A DNA stretch of 64,000 bases from Haliotis asinina. Its lineage: Eukaryota; Mollusca; Gastropoda; Lepetellida; Haliotidae. Numbering within the stretch: the stretch's first letter is position 1; the number at the start of each line of letters is the position of its first letter. The position numbers and the translations under genes were made by a program. The notes under the pieces are model-generated. The model saw nothing but the letters and a program-made list of their open reading frames with translations, ran no database searches and had not been told where the DNA came from. Of this stretch, positions 49,844 to 60,901 are shown piece by piece. The stretch is from positions 10,833,969-10,897,968 of the forward strand of contig NC_090288.1 in assembly GCF_037392515.1 (NCBI RefSeq), read 5' to 3'.

Positions 49844-52800
49844 ATGGCAGAAGCTTCACACGAAAGAACAGTTGTCGTAGCTATGGACGGGAGTCACTTC
49901 GCAGCGTATGCTTTCGAATGTAAGTTAGAATGTTTTTTTTTATAATAATTTCATGCATCGATCAGTTTTGCGTCAGTCGCTGTGGAGCGTGGTGCCGTGC
50001 TCAGCTCTTCATTTATCAATAATATCCGCCGATGGACACCCAGTAGTTATTTATGAATGACATAAGATATGCATCTGCAGTCAGTGGTTGTCATTTTAAA
50101 ATGAAGTTAATCTATAAGCACTGTACTGTCAAAATTTTCACAAAACACTTGCATTTCAGTTTTGTTTTGCCCGGGAGGTGAAGGACGCCTCACCGGTGAT
50201 CAGAAAATCTCCATCCCATGATATTTGATGTTTGTGAAAGCATGACTTGCATGGAATGGTATCTGCGCCCTTTCATTGATATATGTATCTCATGAATAGT
50301 TCAATATTATATTTTACCAACATAACAGAGACGAAATATCAGATTAAGGTTGTACATATTATTCATAAATATATCTAAAGTAAAATTTAGTCCCCAGAGA
50401 TCTTATATTCCGTCCACTGTTGTAAGTGATCGGTGAGTGACATATGTGTTATTTGGTTGTTTGTTTTGTTATTTAACGTTGCACTCAGCAATATTCCAGC
50501 TGTATGGGCTTTGTGAGTGAGAGTATGTTTCTTCGAGGTTTTTAGCATTGTATATAAATGGTTATACTCCATTCTATAATTACAGGTAAATGTTGTGAAA
50601 ACGTATCCAGTATATCCACAGAGTAAAATGAGTATCATGTTTATAGCACATAAATCTAAATATGGAACTATAAAAAGAGTGGTGAGACAGTTTACTTTAA
50701 TGCCGCGTGTAGCACTATTCCAGCAATATCATTGGGAACACCAGAAATGAGATCAACACATTGTGCCCATGGGCCAGGATATTAGGCATGAAATTGAAAA
50801 AAAAAATAGCAGAAAGCTGAATTTTTCAGGAAAGCTTCAGAACATCATTAAGTGCATTAAGTGCACTTTTAAGTAGAAAGTTCTGCAAATTCTACCGTGT
50901 GGGACCCGTGAAGGTCCCGGGATAGAATATGCCTTCAGCAAGGGGACTATGCTTGTCGTAAGAGGCGATTAACGCGATCGGGTGGTCAGGCTCGCTGACT
51001 TGGTTGACACATGTCATTGGTTCCCAATTGCGCAGATCGATACTCATGTTGTTGATCACTGGATTGTATAGTCCAGACTCGATTATTTACAGACCCCCGC
51101 CATATGCTGTAATATTGCTGAGTGCGGCGTAAAACTGAACTCACTCACTCACTCTACCGTGTGGCATTTTCAAAATGGCCGTCAAATTCTTTCAAATGAT
51201 TATACACACAGAGATTTTGTCAATAATTATGCCATGTGATATATCAAATGGCAGCTCATCTCACAAGGAATCTAATTTGATATCATGCATGAACCTGCTA
51301 TTTGTGTCTAATGCTTCTGGCCGACCATGTGGACAACACAGGTCGTCGGCCGGACCGGAGAACGCGTTACCCACAAGACTACCCAAACTCCCGTTTCACC
51401 CAGCGAATGTCTAAGGGGTAATACCAAACCAATGCACATTAACACGATTTCAGTGATTCTAAATGGGGAATACACACCGGTCTTGCATCGCATCATATAC
51501 CACCTGTCAGATTCTAAGGGGAATACTTTCGTGTCTTGTGAGACAAGACAAATTGATTTTTACTATCATAGCTATATGATGCTACTAAGATAGCTGTAAG
51601 GCTTTATGAGATCGACATTTTAAAAAGATCGATTACAAAACCAAGTAGAGTCATACATCTTTGATACATTTCAACGGCCTATTCACGTCACCTCACTTCC
51701 GTAAAACATACTTGTTTATTCATGGAAACCACTTCTTGCTTGAAACAATTTCCACCTGACCTAACATAATAATGATCTTTCATGCCACACATGCATTAAT
51801 AAGAGCAATTTTCATTGCCCGTTCCTCGTTCATTTCTAAAGATTGCGTGCATTGGAAACAATAATTTAATCACGGATAAATGTTTGGATAGACAGACTGA
51901 CTGTCTGAGTTTGGCTTTACGCCACTCTGAGCAATATTCCAGTAACATCACGGCGGCGCACACCAGAAATGGGTTTCACACATTGTACACGTGGGGATTC
52001 AAACCCGGCTCTTCGGCCTGACGAGCCGCTCCTATTTTGATAGAACAACCAACCAAAATACTTTATTCTGCAGGGTACATGGACAATGCATACCGGAAGA
52101 CGGATTATGTTATTTTCGTCCACACGCCCGAGTTCCACAACGTCGTGTGTTCATCTTCAAGTAAGTACACGTTTACCATGTATTTAATGCTTATTTGGTC
52201 CAAACGACACCGGACCCGTGAAGGTCCCGGGGTAGAATAGGCCTTCAGCAACCCATGCTTGCCATAACTGGCGACTATGCTTGTCGTAAGAGGCGACTAA
52301 CGGGATCGGGTGGTCAGACTCGCTGACTTGGTTGACACATGTCATCGGTTCCCAATTGCGCAGATCGATGCTCAGGTTGTTGATCACTGGATTGTCTAGT
52401 CCAGACTCGATTATTTACAGACCGCCACCATATAGCTGGAATATTGCTGAGTGCGGCGTAAAACTAAACTCACTCATTCACTCACCCAAACGACACCGGT
52501 TTACATTAGCTGCCGGGTCGATGTCAGACTGGATGATTCATTATCAGGTATGAAGAATTTTTCAGTGGCATTTGTCTTTGAAGATAATTCTGCTTTTACC
52601 AAGTGCCAAATAAGTTATTCTAGTTCAGTTCGTCCGGTTTGGGAGACACTAAGAACTTCTTAATGTTGAATTTTCCACAGTTTGCTTGTATATTCTAGGG
52701 CGTTGAAGAAATGTGAATTGCAGTTACGTCTACTTATTACTTAATTCTAGATCTGTTGTGTAGCACTCGACAATCGTCAAGCTGAACCTGAATGAATAAT

Positions 52801-55316
52801 CGGGTGTCGACCAGAGAATTCAGGAACTGACATCATGAAAGTTTTCGAAGCTCTTTCAAAGCTAAGATAACCTTAAGTGCCATAAATTAACATTACCTTA
52901 CGACTGTCTTAGCGCTAAGATAGTCGTAAGTGCCATACCTTAACATTACCTTACGACTGTCTTAGCGCTAAGACAGCTTCGAAAATCAGGGTCCAGGATC
53001 TCCATGGATCTCGTGTAATGGGTGACACTTCTGCATAAGATTGGCTGACTCAGCATTTGAATAGCTACTGGCCAAATGCTAGCTGATTGTGAATCGGACC
53101 AGTAATATATTGATAAAGCTATCCTGACTGGTTAGCTGAAAATACCAGATAATTTGTTCTTTATTTAATATACAGGAAATGATTATGTCAGTTAATAAAA
53201 AGTTAAAAATCAGTCCGAAAAAGTCTCTTGAGACTATTAATCTTTTGTCACACGAAGATCGTTAATAGCAAAGAGGTCAAGAACCATTGCAGTACAAATG
53301 TCACATATGTCTTCAGTTAGCAAATATCACACCAGTTCTGACCCATGTGCATTTTGATATTGATATTTTGCAGGGCCAGTGAAGTGTGATGAGAGCTAGC
53401 GACATTTTCACTTAACAAGCCATCCTGGCCAGTGACTTTTCAAAATTAATTCAGACACTGAGTTGACTTAGCTGTCTACAGCCACCCTACTTTAGATTTG
53501 GGGCTAGAATTTGTCGACAGCATACTCGACTTAAAGAATCTTGTAAAGTCAACATGGGTAGAATAGGCCTTCAGCAACCCATGATTGCCATAAAAGGCGA
53601 CTATGCTTGTCGTAAGAGGCGACTAACGCGATCGGGTGGTCAGGCTCGCTGACTTGCATGACACATGTCATCGGTTCCCAATTGCGCAGATCGATGCTCG
53701 TGTTTTTGGTCACTGGATCGTCTGGTCCAGATTCGATTATTTACAGACCGCTTCAACATAGCTGGAATATTACTGAGTGCGGCGTAAAACTAAACCCACT
53801 TACTCACTGTAAAGTCAATAACTTGGTAGATGCGTGTCGCGGTACTCCATTTGCTCAGGTGGATGCTGATAACGTCACTAACTTGATTATCTTGATTATA
53901 TTGATAACCTGAGCGGTGTGGAGCAATGGCTGCATGGTCTTTACATCATACAGGTGGACTATTACTAAATGGGCGTGAAACAGAAAACAGGTACAGCTCA
54001 CTCATTCATTCGTTTATTCGTAATACACACATCTCCCCAGTGACCCAACAACTCGCTCAGGTCTGTCTGCAGGGCCCCTTGTAAATGGCGCGATTCGCGT
54101 GTGATTTGTAGGCAGAGAGCCAGGTGTAACAGCAGGCTGAAGAGACAGGTTTATAGCTGACAATTCTGAGTACCTACATGATGCATAGACATGCACGTAT
54201 AAATGCACATTGTAAATGCGCGTTCCTGTTTCCAGGTACGGACTATGCGGATCCCACGAGCAATGTAGTGATGGACATGTACCGAGCTGAGCAAAAGAAG
54301 GCCAGAGAACTCGTACAGAGTCTGGGACAGCGTTTGAAGGACGCTGGGGTAAGGGTTTTTTACCTTGGACGAGGAGGGAGGGGTTTTAGTTTATGGTTGG
54401 GTTTGGTTGTTTGTTTAAGACCTCATTCTGCAACAGCCCTGCTCTATGGCGGCGGTCTGTAAAAATAATCGAGTCTTGTTCAGTGATCAACAGCATGAGC
54501 ATCGGTCTGCAGGTGGGATTCGATGACATGTGTCAACGAAGTCAAAACAAGAATGGGTTGCTGAAGACCAGTGATAACCCGTAACCTTCACGGGTCGTGG
54601 AAGGAAGGAAGTCATGGTTAACTGAAAAAGATTCATTTGTGTCATAAACAGTAGACTACGTTCGTGACGATCACGCTTAAATAACAAAATAACGGATCGA
54701 TTGGAAAGTATCATGGTCATGACGTCACGCTGTATGCTGATTTGTGTATAACGAACCAGGGTTATATCGAACCATAATTAGAGGTCCCTCTGAGTTCGTT
54801 ATCCAATTTACTGTAACAAAATGTGATCTGGTTATGTTCTATTAAGATGAACGTGCAGGCTGTGTTTTGACCATGAAGTGTATTTTGCTACCTCGTGAAG
54901 GACAACGCTGTAGAACGATTGTGTCAGGTAGAGGCTTGGCGGTTGGAACAGGCACTTATCAGCAGAGATAATCAGATAGCAACAGTACAATGGGAGATTA
55001 TCGAGCAATCCCGACGTCCAAGTATATAGCAATGCATGGTTTAAATATTTTACATCGTACTTGACTTGGTTTTCAGGTTAGTGGGAGGGTCAGGTGTGAA
55101 TCAGGGTTCCCCGGCCAAGCGATTGTAAAGGTTGCTGAGGAAGAGCAGGCAGCGTTCATCGTGACGGGGTGTCGCGGGCAGGGCACAGTCAGACGGACAT
55201 TAATGGGTAGCGTCAGCGACTACATCGTCCACCACTCTCACGTGCCTGTTGTCGTTTGCCGTCATAAAGGTCACTATACCAAACACGACTTTCACTCCTC
55301 CCACAAGAAGAACTGA
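49844..55316 (+). CDS. Universal stress protein C, 4 exons, His-rich tail
   Basis: Exons are 49844-49919, 52074-52160, 54236-54348 and 55077-55316 (171 residues), intron phases 1, 1, 0. Exon 1 has RTVVVAMDGSHFAAYAFE, very close to exon 1 of copy D. Exon 4 has the signature G123-x2-G126-x9-G136-S137, in the form GCRGQGTVRRTLMGS, then the VSDYIVHHSHVPVVVCRH end of the fold. The reading frame continues about 17 residues past the usual end with a tail rich in His, Lys and Ser. Intron 2 contains two full SINE copies with clear target-site duplications, intron 1 holds several SINEs, and intron 3 a fragment. TGACCT half-sites lie 80-110 nt before the start codon. A candidate poly(A) signal is at 56159. 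Confidence 0.9.
50464..50506 (-). mobile_element. SINE-L tail fragment, USP C intron 1
   Basis: Reversed tttaacgttgcactcagcaa and ttccagctgtatggg only. Confidence 0.55.
50683..50773 (-). mobile_element. SINE-S fragment, USP C intron 1
   Basis: Reversed tail and body without the tRNA-like head. Confidence 0.6.
50908..51153 (+). mobile_element. SINE-L, full copy, USP C intron 1
   Basis: From acccgtgaaggtcccggga to the actcactcactcact tail. Confidence 0.92.
51902..52032 (-). mobile_element. SINE-S copy 41 bp before USP C exon 2
   Basis: Reversed tail, body and head (ttcggcctgacgagccgctcc). It ends just before the exon 2 splice region. Confidence 0.8.
52214..52485 (+). mobile_element. SINE-L with 14-bp target-site duplication, USP C intron 2
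   Basis: Complete copy. ccaaacgacaccgg is repeated at 52200-52213 and 52486-52499. It starts 53 bp after the exon 2 donor. Confidence 0.93.
52840..52986. mobile_element. MITE-like element with internal palindromes
   Basis: gttttcgaagct and agcttcgaaaa form the ends. Inside, ccttacgactgtcttagcgc is present twice, and 52897-52930 is a near-perfect palindrome centred on agcgct. Confidence 0.6.
53553..53807 (+). mobile_element. SINE-L with 11-bp target-site duplication, USP C intron 2
   Basis: Begins gggtagaataggccttcag region, slightly shortened at the head. tgtaaagtcaa is repeated at 53542-53552 and 53808-53818. Confidence 0.88.
54400..54596 (-). mobile_element. SINE-L copy, diverged, USP C intron 3
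   Basis: Reversed, with ggcggtctgtaaaaataatc, atgacatgtgtcaacgaagt and cttcacgggtc; a middle part is lost. Confidence 0.7.
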
Positions 55317-57724
55317 CGAGAAGACAAATGAATGTTTTTAACATCGAAGCACGCACATCGAATTGAAATGTACACCTCTGGCGTTCTTGCACAATCAGTT
55401 TCCCAAACAGTTGTCCAGTGTAAGTCAGAAACAGAAGGATGACATAACACTGGAATATCGAGGGTGTTTTGTCGTAGAGTGTGCATTTGGAAAGCAAGAA
55501 GAAGCTGTCAATCCACAATCCATGGGAGTTCGCGGCAAGAAAATTTTCTAGTAGTTCATTTCGCACTGAGGAAGTGAGTGAAGCATTTTCTCTAAAATAA
55601 TTTTGAGGGACCACTAACGAATGTAAATAACAAATGCATTTGTGTCTTCTTTGACGTTGTCCTAGGCCAAATGCTAGAAAAATCCCTATCTTTTAGGATC
55701 TCCTGCAACAGTGTTATCCAGTAATTAGTATGACACTTCCCACCCTCCATAAATTTTGTTGATATGGAACAAGCCACAGGATGTATCAGGTTACTAAACA
55801 CAAAGTGCACTAAGGTCCACGTGTTAATAGCTCAGGTGTTCAACTTGGTCAACATACGCAGGAACATATTACCGGATTTTGATGCTTTCACTACATCTGG
55901 CCTAGGAGTAGACAGGCATTCTAGGAGTTGAGAAGATGGGGAATGACGACAATTGTATGGATATCCAACTACTTTATTCTGTATCTATATAGGCGACATT
56001 CCGAGTCAGATTCTAAGGTCGTTGTCAAGCATGTGTCGTGACGTCGCCTATACAAAATACAGGAGTTGTATTTGCACGTAACATAAGATGCATTTGTGGC
56101 TACTTATGACATGCGGTCGTTTCTTGGCGCCTTTTAGGAGAAACCTAACAGCACATCGAATAAATGTACTCATCGAATGGGAATAATATATATATATATA
56201 TATACTTACAAGCTATTGGTTTCAAAACCATTTTCCGTTTTCCGATCAAATGACACAGCATTCTTTGGGGTGGTATGTCAAACCCTGAGTCTTATTGTAA
56301 CGAATGTGGCGAAAATGCATCCAGGCTGTAGTGCTTTTTGTTCGTGTGTATTGTTTGTAGACTTTGTTAAATGTACAAGATGCAGTGAAGTGTTGCTTAA
56401 TTGAGCATATCGCAAGCAAGTTTTTTTCCCTGACATTCCCAACCGTTATCGTTTCATGGCATATCATGCGCTGTACACTCCCTAGTCAGTCCAAGAACTG
56501 GATAGCCCATCTTTTTGTGATAAAAGTTCTTCTGGATCCAAAGTGGTCTTTGACTTCGGCGGAATCGTATTTTAGTCTATTCCGGCCTCACGAACGTGCA
56601 TAGTATACAGTATAATGTATACCAGGAAAAGGTAAATGCACACAGAATACTCAGTCTGACAATGGCTATTGCAATTGGAAAAAACAGAAGTGCTCAGCAT
56701 GCTTTCCAAGCTTATATACCAAACCGATCGCGGAACGTTTCCGTTTGTGAAGTGTTTAAAGAAGTTTGTTTACGTGTTATGCAGTATTTTTCATGTATTT
56801 ACGTACTTTAAAAATCTTCGTCTGTGACTGTTTTGTGTTTTTCGCATTCATATCAAACGTTACCATTCAATAGCTCCAACACTGGCTTCTGTCCATTTCA
56901 GCGATCTAATAATGAATGGTTCATGGTTACCGAGGAACATTCTGTAGCCATTGTTATCAAATTAAATGATCTCTCACGTCATCATGCTAGCAACAGAATT
57001 AACGTTGTACTCAGACTGTTTAATACACGTTGCCTTTCTGCCAGTACCATGCGGTATATCAACCATCGAAATAGCATTAACTTGACAATTGCCAATACTA
57101 CGATGGTTACAGTACGTCCACGCTTAGAAGCCGTTGCATAGCAACACAGTGTTCACGCTACGTTCACTTATGCTTATATCGTATTTACACCACGTTGTTT
57201 TATTACGATTTTTATCACCTGGTCTATCGGGCTTGAAAAAGTGCAATATGGATTGTATCAGTATTTTATCTATGTTTTTGTTCACGTATACACATTTTAA
57301 TGAATAAATTTTTAAAAATTCAACCTGTCTGTGCATCATTGCGTCAGTTGTTGACTCATCACAAATGGTACCTTTTTTTGGATTCTGTTTTGACACCATG
57401 CAAAGAGTTGAATTTGACGAAAATACATTTTGTTGCAAGTACAACTGTATTGGTATTTATCAAATAACAGTTTTACAAAAGCTACTATTACGTAGCGATG
57501 AACAATTTCCTTTCTTACAAACGTAAACGATATTTTCCCTCGGTGTGTAATAACACTATGTACCCTGTTCCCACCCGTACGGCTCTAGACCAGTGACTGC
57601 ATTCATAAAACATATCACTGTTGTTGTTTACTAACATACTGTCTGAAGCTCGTACTTTGGGTTCGCAGATTATTGACTTGCCTACCTTACATCTTAATAC
57701 TCTCAGCGGCCAATGTCCATATAA
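55317..57724. other. Likely USP C 3' UTR and spacer
   Basis: No second gene is recognised. It includes the candidate poly(A) signal at 56159 and a short (at)n run near 56187. Frames of up to about 105 codons have no motifs. Confidence 0.35.
56159..56164 (+). promoter_or_regulatory. Candidate poly(A) signal, USP C
   Basis: AATAAA 843 nt past the stop codon of copy C. Confidence 0.35.
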
Positions 57725-57727
57725 AAG

Positions 57728-57872
57728 GGCGGTTTGGTGGCCTAGTTCCTAAAGACCCGAGTTCGATTCCGACATAGGTACAACGGGTGAAGCCCAATTC
57801 TGGTGTCAACCGTCGTGGTCCTTCCCGAAAATTGCCAAAAGCGGCATAAAACACAAGTCACCCAAACACTGC
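57728..57872 (+). mobile_element. SINE-S copy, head shortened
   Basis: ggtggcctagttcctaaag, gagttcgattcc, body and the acaagtcacccaaacact tail. Confidence 0.7.
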
Positions 57873-59354
57873 TCCGTTTGGACGATAGGGTAACGTGCGC
57901 ATATAAGCACCATTACATTCACTTTGTCACGGGACTGAGAAAATGGCATTTTCACTCGCCATGCGGTACTTAACTAAATATCAATATTGTCACGGCATGC
58001 CTGAGAGCTAGTCTGTTAACTAACAAGATGTACTAGACAGTCTGTGTAAATTTATCGTAGCCTGTTCGGATTTCCGACTCTCTACTTCGGTGACCCTCGG
58101 TAATTCATAGACATGACACCGTACTAAATATCTGTAACAAGATCACTAATGTAGCGGTGATTTACGATGGGCCATTTTCAGGTATGAACATCACCAAAGA
58201 CCTAAACTGAATAACGCGCACCTTCTTAACTGATTGCGCCTTGTCACATGACCAAATTCATTAAGGTCGCGGTGACCTTCTGCACACCTGTCATGTTTAT
58301 GACAAGTTCAGATATCTCTGAAAATATTATGCAAAATTTTACTAAATCAGGTCATCCTAAAGCTATTATGTAACGGCGGCTCATGACACATTAATAGACT
58401 CAGAAAAACAGTGAATTAACAAATAATATGCGTTTTCAATTGTACATTTAATGGTGATTCTGTCATTGCAGTAGCATAAAAAGGGGCAGTCGTCACAAGC
58501 ATCTGAGGATTCGAACCCAAGTCTTGGGGGTGGGGAGGTGGGAGGGGATTCGACCACTTCGATACTTAAACTCTACCCTACGCTCCCCATTCCAATAAAT
58601 GATTCTTATATTTAAATACTTACGTCATCAAATGTTCAATATATTATGTATTCCTCTCATAAAGTGCACAAATGACGCAAACGTTCCCACTATTCTGTAC
58701 CATATTTTAAAGTGCTCAAAGCAGCCGTTACACCGATACTGCCCAAACATAAAGGTAGTGCATTATCTACAGCGTGTCTCCATGCCATGTCGATGACCTG
58801 CGGGGTGTGTACGTGCTCTTAGACATATGAGAAACTCAAAGAGGACTCAAATATTTACTCTCAGTCGTGCTAGTGGCGTTAAAAGCTGCTCTCTAGCATC
58901 TTACCTTGTCAAGCGATTAAATGGCTTTAAAAATCTAGCTCCCACCCCTACTCCTGACGGAAATTACATGGAGTCATATCGATCGAGCCAGTCCAACATG
59001 GCGATTGGCGTGTGTCAGGTGGGCATTGGCAAATATTTTCAATAACATTTCATGTTTTAATTAAAGTGTACGGTGTCTGAAACACTCCACGAGATCAAAA
59101 CTATCCTCAGCTATTCTTGACAGGGCGCCACCATTTTGTTTGATAGCAAAATGTCCGCATTGTCTGTGAAGGACATATACAAGAGACAGAACTCCTAATA
59201 GCCACTGGTGGAGCCACAAAATTTCAGCCTTTGTCCGCTGGGGTGAAAACTTAACTTTTACAGTGAGTTAACTCCCTAATCTCGGAAAGATGTATTCTCT
59301 TATTTGTTACAACAAACGTGTTCCTTGAATACTTGCATTGTCTCTTAATAGTTT
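57873..59354. other. Spacer, no recognised gene
   Basis: Nothing supported. A G-rich tract lies at about 58525-58550. Confidence 0.3.
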
Positions 59355-59523
59355 CAGTGACTGAGTGACTTTTTAAGCCGCTTTTAGCAATATTACAGCA
59401 ACGTCACGGCTCGGGACACCACAGATGGGCTTCACACATTCCACCCACGTGGGAAATCGAGCCGGCATTTTGGCATGACGATCCAGTTACGTTTTAACCA
59501 CTAATTATAAGCTACCCCACCAC
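59355..59523 (-). mobile_element. SINE-S copy
   Basis: Reversed, from agtgactgagtgacttttta to agctaccccaccacc; moderately diverged. Confidence 0.75.
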
Positions 59524-60819
59524 CTCTAGTAGTTTCAAGGGGGCGACAGAAAAGCGCGATTCCTAATTTATCGTGGCTGTTGCATGTCGGATATAAATTA
59601 TATATCAATCACTGGATTCTCTGGTCCAGGCTCCATTATACACACATGCCTTCATAAAGTTGGGACATCATATTGCTCAAGTACGCCGTTTCACATACTA
59701 TGCTGACGTGCTTCTCGAGGGCCAGTTCTAAATCAAAGAGCACGCAAGAGATTTCTTGCACACGCACTCGGCACGATCAAATTAACACCTATCCTGAGCT
59801 CTGGTACTGTGATGAAATTAAGGGTTTCTGGACTTTGGTCTGATGCAGATTAGCTCTGTCCTACCTGAGTGGGGGTGGGGGTTGTCACATTTTCACACGG
59901 GGTCTGCGCACCCTTGCAGCCCCCCCACCCCCCACCTCCTATGTGGTCTATCAATGGTCCTAAGCGAGAGTACTAGTCACTGTTGATAATCATTTCGGAC
60001 AAATTAAGCTTACTCAGTGGCGAACTCGACAATAACACTAATTCGTTGGCCATTGTAGACCTGTCTTGAAAAACCATATTTAAAAGAGGTTTGTCATGTC
60101 AGGGGTATATCGACTACCGCTGACCAATATAAGGGATGAGCACATACATTTTTGTCTAGACATTAACAACACACACAAGTACGCACGAACGCACAACGCA
60201 CGCACGCACAGTCAGTCTCTTAGATGCATATCAATTGCTCGGTGAGTTTCAGGGGTTTAAAATCATAATGACATCCAAACTCAAGATTTTGCAAACAAAA
60301 TAAATTTATTTAAACTCCTAAATTAAATCAACAATCAACAATGTTGAATAAAATAACAGAAACAATGCTGACTCCAAATATCTGGAAATGCCTACACTAT
60401 TGCCCCTTAACCCCTCAGGAGCTGAATGGACCAGCCCACTGAAGCCTAAACCTGTAGCACTATTTGTTGCTTAGCTAACCCCTGCCCGAACCCCAAAACA
60501 AGCCTAACTTCTACTAACAAAAATAATCCTACCATTACAACAATTTTGCTCCAAAATGTACAGAAATGATTTGTACGATGCATATAAGCAAGGAGACTAT
60601 ATAATTATGATGTGTTGTTCATTTTCCCAGATATAAGTACAACTACATTTCGTTATTACCAGTTTCGTATTCAGCAGCACGAGGCCTGAACATCAAATTT
60701 AGTCACAACTGACCTCGCATTCGAGGACGCTCGGAGCAACAGGACAAAAGGTGCATTGTCGGTGTGGCAGACGGGCTCGCAGTTTCATTCGGAAGATCGT
60801 GGACTCATAGATTTGCAAA
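59524..60819. other. Spacer and USP D upstream region
   Basis: A SINE-L tail remnant lies at about 59596-59690 and a (gcac)-rich run near 60180-60210. The last 110 bp before the D start carry one TGACCT half-site at 60710. Confidence 0.35.
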
Positions 60820-60901
60820 ATGGCTGGTACAGATGCAGAGGCAGAAAGAACAGTTGTCATTGCTATGGACGGGAGCAAGCACTCCGATGAAGCATTTCAG
60901 T
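60820..60901 (+). CDS. Universal stress protein D, first exon only (gene runs off the window)
   Basis: An ATG opens 27 codons (start MAGTDAEAERTVVIAMDGS) and the exon ends in a phase-1 GTGAGT donor at 60902, exactly as in the three upstream copies. The ERTVVxAMDGS core is closest to copy C. I found no second exon (one that would begin with the Trp-Tyr codons after an AG) between 60902 and 64000, so intron 1 is probably over 3 kb and the remaining exons lie to the right. It could also be an orphan exon, but the intact Met, frame and donor argue for a working copy. Confidence 0.75.
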
